DNA of 29,329 nucleotides from NCBI GenBank assembly GCA_034716155.1, contig JAYEFR010000004.1, positions 1 through 29,329 on the forward strand. Direction: 5' to 3'. The translations under genes and the position numbers were made by a program. The notes beneath the pieces were generated by a model. That model worked only from the letters and a program-made list of their open reading frames with translations. It made no database searches and was not told the origin of the DNA. The DNA is from JAGGYK01 sp034716155. GTDB taxonomy: Bacteria > Desulfobacterota > Desulfomonilia > UBA1062. Shown in pieces: positions 8,891-17,567 of the stretch (position 1 is the first letter of the stretch; the number at the start of each line of letters is the position of its first letter).

Positions 8891-11290
8891 CTAATTCATC
8901 CCGACATCAATGTTCATATCTGCTGTGTAGATTGTTATGTTTTTGGCATACGCCTCAGCCTTAACAGTATGGAGCCACACTTGCAATGGTGTCCTTCTCA
9001 GCCTTAATCCAATGCCTATATGCTTACACGGAGATACCTGAAACTCCACCGGTTGTACTTCTAGCTCTGAGATATCCTCGGTCTCGATTTCATAAGGCAC
9101 GGCAATGCCAGACATTGGTACAATACCATCCTTATTTTCATCATCCATACCATCCCTGGTTATACACAGTATGGCAAACTCTTCATAATAGTCGAGGTCA
9201 TTACCAATGTAGTTGGAATACGAAAGCTCCGGATCAAAGGATATCCCTGTTATTACATGACCCTCTGGCGCCGTGAATTCAAACATAACAGAATCATTCC
9301 AGGAGAGGGTAGATCCGTCCTCAGGGGTAGAAAATACTATTTCGTTTCCTACGATTGATGTACTTACCCCTGGGCTAAACTCAGTACCCATGGATGTCCA
9401 TCCGTAAGCCCATTCTTCATTGGCAATAATTTCTTCAAATGAGGTCTGTTTCATTTTAGATAGATCTCTTTGTGATGTTATATCTGTATATAGATTTATG
9501 TAACCAGGATTCAGTGTCTTTGTCTCCTTGATATCCAGGCCCAGAAGACCTATCTTTTCACAAAATTGATTAAGCACACCCTGAATGACATCAGGCACCT
9601 TTGATATCTCAGACGGAAATACAAGGGGATAGAGCCTGTTAAACATGATAAGATATCTTGGATATCTTTCAAGCTTGAACGAAAAACCCTTGCCTTCCGG
9701 CCCCCACCCCATTTTAAGGTCTGTGTCCATAGAAAGCCTTAGCACTGTCAAACCTTTTACCTTTGCTTCTATACCGATATCTCGCAGTCTCAATATGACC
9801 AATCCGCTATTCGCTTCGTCAAGTTCAATGATAGGAGGTGTGGAGATATCAACTGTAAGATCTATTACAAGATTACCATTTTCATCCACTAGCCAATAAT
9901 CTTTTGGAAAGCCTTCTATAGAGATTGTCTCTTCCATGTGAGATACATTTTCGTTTAAGAAAAAGACAGCAAGCGCCTGATTCAGGTAGTCATCAGAGAT
10001 GGCGATGACAGAATTTGCAATATCATTAGAAAGGTCGGGTTTTGGCCCGTTTTCGGGCGTGGCATATGTTGTTTCTAGGCCGTCTTCAATAATGAATCCC
10101 GCATTTGCGGATAGCTCTAAGAAACCATCATTCATGTCCAAATAATTAAAGCCATTTGAAGATGTAGTATATACATCTCCTCCCACGCTCATGAGCAAAT
10201 CAAACAGGCTTATATCAAGACCAAGGGGCATTGATATATCACCTAATTCTATACCAAATAGGTGTTCCAAGATGTACTCAAAAAAGTCCCGCATAATGTC
10301 TATAAAATCAGTATGGGAGGTATTTACAGCAACATCAAAATTATCTCCTTCTATCAACTCTACATCTCTATTTACGTACACACTTATATATAGTTCATGG
10401 CCTTCCAGTTTTAAATTTATGGTAAGGTCTTCCTTTATTATAACGTCTTTTACCTGTGTATTTATAAAGTTGCGGCATTCTTCCAGGGCAGGATCGCCTA
10501 TTATAGTATATTCTGCAATTATCTTCTTTATTTTAAGGTCTGTTATTATGTTATAGCTGCCATCAGGCCTTTGTTCTACATAGTACCCCATAGGATTTTC
10601 TTTTTTATAGAGCTCGATGCCCTGAATTATTACCGCCCGGGGAGATATACCTTTTCCATCAGTACCTAGCATAAGAGAAAGAAGAAGTTCGGAGCCTCCA
10701 AGCCAGACTTTTAAATCTTCTCGGGATATCTCACTTGGCAGCCACGCCGCCAGGTTCTGGCCGTCAAGGATGGAAAGAGCGGTGCTTATAACATTGGATA
10801 TGAACTCGCCATTACCCCTTAGATAGATGGCATTGTCAAGCTCTTCTAGTTGGTTGGTCTCCCCATGTATAATCATAGTCCTTTCGCCTGAGACAAATTT
10901 ATTGCTGTCCACAGCCTTGACTATGATGGGAAAGAAGGGATTATCACTATCATCAATAGGGATAGTAGTAGAAAAATCGCCCCCAGCTTTATTGATAGGG
11001 ACTTTTTTGCCGTTTACATATAACCCTTCTATGTCTGCTGTCCCTTTTTTGACGGCGCCTGTTACCTCGATAGGATCTTCTTGAGTGATATAACCAGGCT
11101 CAGGACTCGATATGGTTATAATTGGCTCTTCATACTCTATATAATTAGGGCCAACAGGAAATGTGCCCAATGCCTCAATAGCCTCTGCACTTGGTCTGTT
11201 TATTACTTGAGAGCCACTGTCTGAACCAGATGAGCATCCTGCTACTGGCAACAAAAATATTATAATAAGGGCAAACCATTTAATGTTCAT
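8891..11290 (-). CDS. Large lipoprotein with Ig-like domain and BPI/TULIP-like region
   Basis: This 799-residue surface or periplasmic lipoprotein is of unknown function. The true start is ATG at 11290, with GGAGGT about 8 bases upstream. The reading frame extends to 11392, but only this start leads directly into a signal peptide ending in lipobox VAGC (Cys19). Residues about 55-142 look like an Ig-like, glucodextranase-B-type domain (ITISSPEPGYITQEDPIEVT, DFSTTIPIDD). The later half alternates amphipathic strands and helices. It contains NSVIAISDDYLNQALAVFF, a segment with PPIIELDEANSGLVILRL, and a closing NPGYINLYTDI. That order recalls BPI/LBP-type (TULIP) lipid-binding domains, which is an inference. 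It appears monocistronic, with a sigma-54-like promoter upstream. Confidence 0.65.
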   Translation of the reverse strand: MNIKWFALIIIFLLPVAGCSSGSDSGSQVINRPSAEAIEALGTFPVGPNYIEYEEPIITISSPEPGYITQEDPIEVTGAVKKGTADIEGLYVNGKKVPINKAGGDFSTTIPIDDSDNPFFPIIVKAVDSNKFVSGERTMIIHGETNQLEELDNAIYLRGNGEFISNVISTALSILDGQNLAAWLPSEISREDLKVWLGGSELLLSLMLGTDGKGISPRAVIIQGIELYKKENPMGYYVEQRPDGSYNIITDLKIKKIIAEYTIIGDPALEECRNFINTQVKDVIIKEDLTINLKLEGHELYISVYVNRDVELIEGDNFDVAVNTSHTDFIDIMRDFFEYILEHLFGIELGDISMPLGLDISLFDLLMSVGGDVYTTSSNGFNYLDMNDGFLELSANAGFIIEDGLETTYATPENGPKPDLSNDIANSVIAISDDYLNQALAVFFLNENVSHMEETISIEGFPKDYWLVDENGNLVIDLTVDISTPPIIELDEANSGLVILRLRDIGIEAKVKGLTVLRLSMDTDLKMGWGPEGKGFSFKLERYPRYLIMFNRLYPLVFPSEISKVPDVIQGVLNQFCEKIGLLGLDIKETKTLNPGYINLYTDITSQRDLSKMKQTSFEEIIANEEWAYGWTSMGTEFSPGVSTSIVGNEIVFSTPEDGSTLSWNDSVMFEFTAPEGHVITGISFDPELSYSNYIGNDLDYYEEFAILCITRDGMDDENKDGIVPMSGIAVPYEIETEDISELEVQPVEFQVSPCKHIGIGLRLRRTPLQVWLHTVKAEAYAKNITIYTADMNIDVGMN

Positions 11291-11321
11291 TATGATACCT
11301 CCACTAATATAACGAACCCTT

Positions 11322-11338
11322 CGCAACTTGGATGCCAA
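11322..11338 (-). promoter_or_regulatory. Candidate sigma-54 promoter of the large lipoprotein gene
   Basis: On the minus strand TTGGCAT (11338-11332) and TTGCG (11326-11322) place the invariant GG and GC exactly 10 bases apart, as RpoN requires. Predicted transcription start is near 11311, leaving a leader of about 20 bases that contains the GGAGGT site before ATG 11290. The match is good but lacks the C of TGGCAC. Confidence 0.5.
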
Positions 11339-11450
11339 GAGATGCCGGCAATAACCTGGCGATTTGTAAAGGGAAAATAAATCACTCAACAATACTTTCC
11401 ATACAAATAAGAAAAATTTTTCTCTTTATGGGTATTTTTTTTACATAAAT

Positions 11451-12737
11451 CTATTTCTCTAGTGAATAAGATACGAGGCCTGTTGTAATCTTAGGATAAA
11501 AGAATGTGGATTTTTGTGGCATGCGCACCCCTGCATTTGCTATCTCCATTATTTTCTGGATGGTTGGTGGGTTGAGTAAGAATACGATATCGGCTTTGCC
11601 TTTTTCTACCATATCAAGCGCCTGCTGGGAATCACTCATATATGAGATACGGGAGGAGGCTTCTGTACTATTAATGCCAAGGATAGGTTTTAATATGCAT
11701 TCATGGAGAATGGTCACGTCTAATCTTCTAATTAGAGGAGGGATATCTTTAGGAACAGATCTGTCGACAAGGTCTTCGTTTATCAAATTCAGCATATAAT
11801 ATCGTGGAATACCACGTACAAACAGCCCTAAATGCCCTGTTCCATTTTTATCGAGTGTATCTAGAAACACTTTTTTGTTGTCAAATGGAATCATATTAAA
11901 TACCTCTTTAATCTTGTACTCCAACTCTACGAGTCCGATCCCCATGCCATTTGTTATTACTCTGTGTGTAGGGAGAATGGTAATACCGTTATCTATGTTA
12001 GACAGATACATCATTACGTAGTCAAAAGGCTGGTCGCCATCCTTTTTTCCTGTAGATGCCCTCATTCGGTCCCTGTATGCCCTGGCCGTCTCATACCGGT
12101 GATGTCCATCTGCAACAAGAATGGGCTTATCTATCATTGTGTTGGAGATCTTTTTTATGATCTTTGGATCATCTACTACCCATAGTTTTTGATAGCCTTC
12201 TTCAGAGGCAATCTCCATTTCAGGTTTTGTCAGGTGAGGCTTAATTAGGGAATCCACTATTTTTGCAGGATTTGAATATAAGCCAAATACGCAACTAAGA
12301 TTGGCCTTTACCTCCTTCATCAAGTGAAGACGGTCAAGCTTTGGCCCTTTGTGGGTATATTCATGTGGGAGTATATTCTTTTTACCTTCTTCATCTATAT
12401 GGACAATAGCTATAAACCCTGTTCTTGTATATGCTTCATCTCCTATATGGTATCCCTGTTCATGATAATAGATAGCAGGCTTCGGATCCTGTTTTAATAT
12501 GCCTTTTTGTCTCCATTTATTCCATAGATCCCTTGACCTGGTATATCTGTTGTCATTCTTGGAATCTGTTGGCAGCTGCTTTCCAAGGATAAGCCTTATG
12601 GCGTTATACGGGTCTTTTCCATGATATTCTTCACTTTGTTTAGGTTTGATTACATCATATGGTGGACATATCACATTATCTATAGAAACCTTTTTAGGGT
12701 TATATCCTATGCCCCTGAATGCCTTTATCTTTGGCAT
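11451..12737 (-). CDS. DUF1015 family protein
   Basis: This 428-residue cytoplasmic protein belongs to DUF1015. The N-terminal FRGIGYNP and CPPYDVI segments and the hallmark ADGHHRYETA (about residue 210) are all present. The GHHR motif recalls the nucleotide-binding GxHR of sulfiredoxin/ParB-fold kinases, so a small-molecule kinase role is possible but unproven here. The ATG at 12737 has AAAGGAGTT 8 bases upstream, and a promoter lies 34 bases above it. It is transcribed divergently from ftsY. The lipoprotein gene follows on the same strand after about 160 bases with its own promoter, so this gene is probably a single unit. Confidence 0.85.
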   Translation of the reverse strand: MPKIKAFRGIGYNPKKVSIDNVICPPYDVIKPKQSEEYHGKDPYNAIRLILGKQLPTDSKNDNRYTRSRDLWNKWRQKGILKQDPKPAIYYHEQGYHIGDEAYTRTGFIAIVHIDEEGKKNILPHEYTHKGPKLDRLHLMKEVKANLSCVFGLYSNPAKIVDSLIKPHLTKPEMEIASEEGYQKLWVVDDPKIIKKISNTMIDKPILVADGHHRYETARAYRDRMRASTGKKDGDQPFDYVMMYLSNIDNGITILPTHRVITNGMGIGLVELEYKIKEVFNMIPFDNKKVFLDTLDKNGTGHLGLFVRGIPRYYMLNLINEDLVDRSVPKDIPPLIRRLDVTILHECILKPILGINSTEASSRISYMSDSQQALDMVEKGKADIVFLLNPPTIQKIMEIANAGVRMPQKSTFFYPKITTGLVSYSLEK

Positions 12738-12770
12738 AAACTAACTCCTTTCGATCAAGTTGAATAGAAC

Positions 12771-12800
12771 AATATACTACGACCGGCCCATAAAATTCAA
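12771..12800 (-). promoter_or_regulatory. Sigma-70-like promoter for the DUF1015 gene
   Basis: TTGAAT (12800-12795), an 18-base spacer and TATATT (12776-12771) on the minus strand. The start would lie near 12764, giving a leader of about 27 bases that carries the AAAGGAGTT ribosome binding site. Confidence 0.45.
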
Positions 12801-12870
12801 TATCAAACTTTATCGTAACTATTCAGGCTGGAGACCGAAGATGGAGAAAGGCTAACAATTAATAGTCAGT

Positions 12871-12898
12871 CTTCAGCCTTTAACCTTCAGCCTTTAAC
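12871..12898. repeat. Tandem 14-bp repeat in the divergent DUF1015/ftsY spacer
   Basis: Two exact tandem copies of CTTCAGCCTTTAAC lie in the 270-base divergent spacer. Their complement (GTTAAAGGCTGAAG) resembles the arms of the inverted repeat at 688-729. The rest of the spacer holds the DUF1015 promoter. On the plus strand there is a weak possible ftsY promoter (TTACCA 12915-12920, 16 bases, TATCAA 12937-12942). Confidence 0.6.
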
Positions 12899-13007
12899 CT
12901 AAATACCTAAACAGTTACCACTTATTTATATTTCAGTATCAAGCTTGCCCTTTCTTTGGGTCTATGCTAGGCCTTTGTCTCAAAATCAAGTTTAAGGAGT
13001 TGTACAA

Positions 13008-14201
13008 TTGAGCTATAAGTTTTCCATATATGACTATCTACTTTTTATAATAAGTTATGTGTTTTTCTTTTTATTTATAGCACAGATTCAAGGGATATTC
13101 CTTGGAGTAGCTATATTATCAGGGATACCATCATGGATATATTTGGCAGTAGCTATATTCTTGAATATTTGGGCAATACCCATACCTGTGATACATCCAA
13201 GGGCAGGCTCGCCCCTTGGAGTGTCCAAGGAAGGGCGCCCCTTAAAGATATTCCCTCCACCTGTGGCAAAAGAAAAGAAAGAAAGCCCTGCGGCGAGATT
13301 TCAACAACGGCTTGCCAAGACACATAAGGGATTTATAGACAAGATTTCTGCTGTCTTTAGTCGGGGGAGTGTAATAGATGAAAAGATGTTATCAGAGCTT
13401 GAGGAGACCCTCCTTGGCACAGATATAGGGATAAAAACCGCATACATGCTTTTTGAGCAGGTGAGAGAGAGGATAAAAACCGGTGGCATGGATGATCCTG
13501 GCGCGGCTATGGATATAATTGAGGCTGAAATCCTGGACATATTGAAAAGGAAAGAAAGCCTCCTTATTGTACCAGATGATATAAGGCCTTTTGTGATTAT
13601 GGTGGCCGGGGTAAACGGCTCAGGCAAGACCACCACTATAGCCAAGATCGCAAGGCGGTTCATAGCAGATGGGATGTCTGTGATTGTGGCGGCTGGTGAT
13701 ACATTTCGTGCAGCAGCCATTGAGCAATTAGAGCATTGGGCAACAAAGATAGGGGCTGATTTTGTAGGGGCTAACGCTGGCGCTGATCCGTCCGCAGTTG
13801 CCTTCGACGCTTTAGAAGCTGCCATATCAAGGGAAAAGGATGTGCTGATCATAGATACGGCAGGCCGTCTCCATACAAAGGCGGATCTTATGGAAGAGCT
13901 TAAGAAGACTAAAGGTGTGCTTGATAAAAGGCTTGCCGGCGCCCCTCATGAGATACTGTTAATACTGGATGCCACGATAGGCCAGAATGCAATAGAACAG
14001 ACAAGGCAATTTCATAAGGATCAGGGTATTACCGGGATTGTGTTGACCAAGCTTGATGGTTCCTCGAAGGGTGGGGTTATAGTAGGCATTGCCAATGAGT
14101 TTGATATACCGATACGTTTTGTAGGCATTGGCGAGGATATGGATGACTTGCAACCCTTTAGCGCCCAAACATTTGTGGATGCCCTTTTTCTTGACAAATA
14201 G
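13008..14201 (+). CDS. ftsY: Signal recognition particle receptor FtsY, with membrane N-terminus
   Basis: This SRP receptor GTPase docks ribosome-SRP complexes at the inner membrane. The NG domain is complete: helical N domain from about residue 95, P-loop GVNGSGKTTT (201-210), GDTFRAAAIEQL (230-241), DTAGR (283-287) and TKLDGSSKGG (347-356). The N-terminus is unusual. Residues 7-63 are very hydrophobic and probably make two transmembrane segments, followed by a proline- and lysine-rich linker (residues 64-94), in place of the acidic A domain of E. coli FtsY. The start is TTG at 13008 with TAAGGAG 8 bases upstream; no ATG is available before the GTPase region. It is the first gene of a plus-strand operon, with the heptose kinase gene 24 bases downstream. 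Confidence 0.93.
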   Translation: MSYKFSIYDYLLFIISYVFFFLFIAQIQGIFLGVAILSGIPSWIYLAVAIFLNIWAIPIPVIHPRAGSPLGVSKEGRPLKIFPPPVAKEKKESPAARFQQRLAKTHKGFIDKISAVFSRGSVIDEKMLSELEETLLGTDIGIKTAYMLFEQVRERIKTGGMDDPGAAMDIIEAEILDILKRKESLLIVPDDIRPFVIMVAGVNGSGKTTTIAKIARRFIADGMSVIVAAGDTFRAAAIEQLEHWATKIGADFVGANAGADPSAVAFDALEAAISREKDVLIIDTAGRLHTKADLMEELKKTKGVLDKRLAGAPHEILLILDATIGQNAIEQTRQFHKDQGITGIVLTKLDGSSKGGVIVGIANEFDIPIRFVGIGEDMDDLQPFSAQTFVDALFLDK

Positions 14202-14225
14202 TCTGTAGTCTCTAATATTAAAAGC

Positions 14226-15224
14226 ATGATTAAGATAAATAAAGATAAGCTGACACGGATTTTTACCTCTATGAGATCAAAAAACATAGCTGTAGTAGGA
14301 GATCTTATTTTAGACGAATATATATGGGGAGATGTGGAGCGGATATCACCGGAGGCCCCTGTGCCTGTAGTAGATGTACAGCGCCAGAGCATAAAATTAG
14401 GTGGAGCGGGAAATGTAGCCAAAAATCTGGTCAGTCTTGGGGCCAAGGTAATCTTAGGTGGGGTTGTGGGTGAAGATAGCTCAGGGAGGACTATGAAAGA
14501 GCTTTTCACACAGGAGGGTATTATAAATTCTCCAATCCTTGTTGTGCCGGACAGGCCCACGAGCATAAAGACCCGCATCATTGCCCACACACAGCAAGTG
14601 GTGAGAATAGACAAGGAGGAGAGGTCCCCTATCCATGATGATGTTCGAGGCCGGCTGGTTGATTTCTTGGAACATGGTATAAAGGATATTGATGCTGTAA
14701 TTATATCTGATTATGGTAAAGGTGTTGTAGGCAAAGAACTGATCGATAAATTGGTTATCCTGGCCAGTGAGAATGGTCTGCTGGTAAGTGTGGATCCAAA
14801 GGAAAGAAATTTTCCTTTTTATAGAGGGGTGGGCCTTATAACTCCGAATACAAAGGAGTTAAGTTATGGTGCCTCGATCCCTATCAGGGGAGACGATGAT
14901 ATTTTAGAAGCTGCACATAAGATAAAGTCTTTGCTTGATTGCAAGATGGTATTGGTTACAAGGGGAGAGAAGGGGATGAGCCTATTGGATACGGGCGGTA
15001 AGATTACCCACATACCTACATCTGCCAAGGCGGTCTACGATGTAACCGGTGCAGGGGATACAGTAATAGCATGTTTCACCCTGGCGCTTGTATCAGGGGC
15101 ATCGCCCATAGAGGCGGCTATGATTTCAAATGTTGCGGCTGGTATAGTCGTGAGTGAAATTGGCACTGTAAGTGTGGCCTGGAAAAGTTTAGCTGATAAG
15201 TGTATGGAGGGGCTCATTGGGTAA
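14226..15224 (+). CDS. hldE1/rfaE1: D-glycero-beta-D-manno-heptose-7-phosphate kinase
   Basis: It phosphorylates C1 of heptose-7-phosphate in ADP-heptose synthesis for the LPS core. The 332-residue PfkB/ribokinase-type protein shows the family motifs GDLILDEYIWGDVERISPEAP (near residues 25-45), GGAGNVAKNL (59-68), DYGKGV (162-167), the nucleotide region VDPKERNF, and the catalytic DVTGAGDT with base Asp278. Only the kinase half is present. The adenylyltransferase half found in bifunctional HldE is absent, so a separate HldE2-type gene must exist elsewhere. The ATG at 14226 has only weak ribosome-binding complementarity. The 3' end overlaps the DUF4416 gene. Its presence indicates a heptose-containing LPS. 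Confidence 0.9.
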   Translation: MIKINKDKLTRIFTSMRSKNIAVVGDLILDEYIWGDVERISPEAPVPVVDVQRQSIKLGGAGNVAKNLVSLGAKVILGGVVGEDSSGRTMKELFTQEGIINSPILVVPDRPTSIKTRIIAHTQQVVRIDKEERSPIHDDVRGRLVDFLEHGIKDIDAVIISDYGKGVVGKELIDKLVILASENGLLVSVDPKERNFPFYRGVGLITPNTKELSYGASIPIRGDDDILEAAHKIKSLLDCKMVLVTRGEKGMSLLDTGGKITHIPTSAKAVYDVTGAGDTVIACFTLALVSGASPIEAAMISNVAAGIVVSEIGTVSVAWKSLADKCMEGLIG

Positions 15225-15750
15225 GAAACATATACCTGATGATGTGATGTTGTTTTGCAGCCTTATTTTCAAGGACAAAGTGTTTCTTGATGGCGCTACT
15301 GATTTACTTAAAGAACACTTTGGCGAGGTGGTGTTTCAATCGAAAACTCTTGCATTCGACTTTACTCGGTACTATGAGAAAGAATTCGGGAGGCCTTTAC
15401 ACAGGGTGATCCTTGCATTTGACAAATTGGTCCCAAGAGATTCACTTATAGAGATAAAGCTCGCAACAAATTTAATTGAGGCCCAGCTTGAAGATGAGGA
15501 AAGGCGAAGGGTAAATTTAGATCCGGGAATATTAACTCAAGAGAATATATGCCTTGCTACCACGAAGCCATACAGTCATCGTATATATCTAGGGAGTGGC
15601 ATCTGGGGAGATCTCACCCTTATATATGAAGATAATACATATTGTCCTCTTAAATGGACATATCCGGATTATAGAGAAGAGGAGATGATACATGTATTTA
15701 ATCTTCTTAGAAATCTTTATAAGGAGAAGATCAGATGCCAAGAAGCATGA
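15217..15750 (+). CDS. DUF4416 family protein
   Basis: This 177-residue soluble protein matches DUF4416, a family usually encoded next to yicC/remA/gmk in Desulfobacterota and Nitrospirota-like genomes. Conserved-looking stretches are FCSLIFKD near the start, FDFTRYYEKEFG, and the tail with CPLKWTYPDYR. Function is unknown. The start is a TTG at 15217 overlapping the last codons of the kinase gene, with GGAGGGG about 5 bases upstream. Its own end overlaps the yicC start by 16 bases, so translation is probably coupled through the operon. Confidence 0.8.
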   Translation: MGKKHIPDDVMLFCSLIFKDKVFLDGATDLLKEHFGEVVFQSKTLAFDFTRYYEKEFGRPLHRVILAFDKLVPRDSLIEIKLATNLIEAQLEDEERRRVNLDPGILTQENICLATTKPYSHRIYLGSGIWGDLTLIYEDNTYCPLKWTYPDYREEEMIHVFNLLRNLYKEKIRCQEA

Positions 15751-16598
15751 CAGGGTTTGGACAGGCAGATGAGGGTGGCTGGCTTGTTGAAATAAAAGGG
15801 GTTAATCGTCGTTACAGGGATATCAATATAAGGTTACCAAAAGGTTTTGGGCCTTTTGAGGCGCTTATTAGAGAAATGTTTACGGATGTGATTGGCAGAG
15901 GAAAGGTGGATATATTTATAACAAAAAGAAGTGATTGTAACATAGAGGCCACAGCTGACATAAATTGGGAAATGGCGCAGTATTATTATGAGGCATTAAC
16001 TGCCATGGCAAGCAGGTTCGGTGGAGATGTGTGTTTTAGGGATATTATAGGGGTGCCTGGTGTGCTGGGAAGCAGCAGCCCGGACCTGGATAGGCAGTGG
16101 GGTGTGCTGAAGGGGGTTATAGAAAGGGCAATAGATGTATTTATAAGATCGAAACAGGCTGAAGGCGACCGCTTAAAAAGGGATATATTCCAAAGGCTGG
16201 AGACCCTCTTTGATATGGTGATGAAGATGAGTGCCCTTTCAGGAGAGATGCCTGATCTATTGAGAAAGAGGTTGCTTTCAAATATAGATATACTATTAAA
16301 GGATAATGCTGTACCAGTTGATGATGTAAGGATAGCTCAAGAGGTGGCTTTAATGTCTGAGAGATGCGATATTACAGAAGAACTTGTAAGGTTAAAAAGC
16401 CACCTTGATATGTTTAGGGATGTTAGTAATGGTAGCGCCAACCCTGCAGGTAGGCGTTTGGATTTTATACTGCAGGAGATAAACAGAGAGATTAATACCA
16501 TCGGGTCAAAATCCCAGATGTCTGACTTGAGTCATTTTGTGATTGATGCGAAGACCGAGGTAGAAAAGATACGTGAGCAGACAGCAAATATCGAGTAA
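15735..16598 (+). CDS. yicC: YicC/YloC family endoribonuclease
   Basis: This is a YicC-family RNase or RNase-associated protein. The N-terminus MPRSMTGFGQ is the family signature. VEIKGVNRRYRDINIRLP and the C-terminal GRRLDFILQEINREINTIGSK and EVEKIREQTANIE are the other conserved blocks. At 287 residues it has the normal length and is complete. ATG 15735 lies inside the end of the DUF4416 gene. The gene order yicC-remA-gmk is widely conserved. Confidence 0.92.
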   Translation: MPRSMTGFGQADEGGWLVEIKGVNRRYRDINIRLPKGFGPFEALIREMFTDVIGRGKVDIFITKRSDCNIEATADINWEMAQYYYEALTAMASRFGGDVCFRDIIGVPGVLGSSSPDLDRQWGVLKGVIERAIDVFIRSKQAEGDRLKRDIFQRLETLFDMVMKMSALSGEMPDLLRKRLLSNIDILLKDNAVPVDDVRIAQEVALMSERCDITEELVRLKSHLDMFRDVSNGSANPAGRRLDFILQEINREINTIGSKSQMSDLSHFVIDAKTEVEKIREQTANIE

Positions 16599-16621
16599 TC
16601 ATACAAGAAAGGAGTAGAGTT

Positions 16622-16909
16622 ATGGATAAACGCGTAGATAGGCTTCTTAACATTGGTTTCAATAACGGGGTTGTGGTATCCAGGATTATTGCTATTGTAA
16701 ATCCCACATCATCGCCAATGAAACGTCTAAAAGAAGAGGCCAGACAAAAGGGGCATCTTATAGATGCCACCCAGGGCAGAAAGACAAGGGCCATTATAGT
16801 TACCGACAGTTCCCATGTCATCCTTTCTGCGATACAGGCAGAGACCATTACACATCGATTTTCAGATCATAACTCATTAAAAGGCAGTGATGAGGATAGT
16901 GAAGAATAG
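16622..16909 (+). CDS. remA: RemA-like extracellular matrix regulator (DUF370)
   Basis: This small 95-residue protein of the RemA/DUF370 family contains the family core LLNIGFNNGVVVSRIIAIVNPTSSP in two overlapping blocks from residue 8, followed by ATQGRKTRAIIVTDSSHVILS. In Bacillus RemA is a DNA-binding activator of biofilm matrix genes; in Gram-negative genomes its role is unsettled. The ATG at 16622 has AAGGAG upstream (near 16609-16614). The C-terminal 15 residues are acidic and probably disordered. It sits between yicC and gmk, the usual position. Confidence 0.9.
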   Translation: MDKRVDRLLNIGFNNGVVVSRIIAIVNPTSSPMKRLKEEARQKGHLIDATQGRKTRAIIVTDSSHVILSAIQAETITHRFSDHNSLKGSDEDSEE

Positions 16910-16963
16910 GGAGTGGAGTTCAAAGTCAGACATAGATTTAAGAGTTAAGGAATAGAAAGAAAG

Positions 16964-17567
16964 GTGCGGATATTTATTTCAGGCCCGTCCGGGGTGGGCA
17001 AGTCTAGTATAATAAGCGAACTTTTAAGGAGGAATAAATCCCTTATACTTTCTGTGTCATACACTACCAGGCCTAAGAGGGCCGGCGAGGTAGATGGGAA
17101 GGACTACTTCTTTATTTCGAGACCGGCATTTGAAGATATGAAAANNNNNNNNNNGGGGGGTATTTTTAGAATGGGCCATAGTTCATGATCATTTTTACGG
17201 TACATCCCTGCCCTGGGTAAAGGCCCAGGAAAATCAGGGACATAGTGTGTTATTTGATATAGATGTTCAGGGGGTAGTGAATATACAAAAGAAAGAAGGT
17301 ATAGGGTGTTTTATATTTATTGTGCCCCCGAACCTTGAGGAGCTCTCAAGACGTCTACAAAGGAGAGGGACTGAAACATCTGAAGATTTTGCACTTAGAT
17401 TGAGTAATGCCTCTACAGAACTTCGCTGCTGGAGAAATTATGACTATCTTGTGGTCAATGATATTCTGGAGGTGGCTATAAATGAGGTTGAGTCTATTAT
17501 ACACGCATACCGATGTTCCAGGGATGAGGCAATTAAAGGATTAAAATGGCTGGCCGAGATCGGATAA
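16964..17567 (+). CDS. gmk: Guanylate kinase, interrupted by an assembly gap
   Basis: It phosphorylates GMP to GDP. The N-terminal part has P-loop GPSGVGKSS (7-15), the GMP-binding SYTTRPKRAGEVDGKDYFF and FEDMK. After the run of N the frame changes and resumes as FLEWAIVHDHFYGTS, FDIDVQGV, a lid-type segment with RRLQRRGTETSED, and NYDYLVVND, ending at 17567. All expected family blocks are present on both sides, so the gene is almost certainly intact in the organism and only broken by the gap. The start is GTG at 16964, since a stop lies a few codons upstream. The 3' end overlaps pyrF by 22 bases. The coding piece from 17247 is the C-terminal part of this gene, not a separate gene. Confidence 0.88.
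17145..17154. other. Assembly gap (10 N) within gmk
   Basis: Ten N followed by six G. The reading frame before the gap (GTG 16964) and after it (FLEW, codons in phase with 17160) differ if the gap is really 10 bases. They agree if the missing length is a multiple of three. By comparison with guanylate kinases about two residues are missing, so roughly 3 bases. Confidence 0.9.

Noticed and set aside
12961..12990. Sigma-54-like site before ftsY
   Set aside because: TTTGGGTCTATGC lacks the GG-N10-GC spacing.
17247..17567. Open frame that could be read as a separate short gene
   Set aside because: It is the C-terminal part of guanylate kinase after the assembly gap; the start codon is internal.
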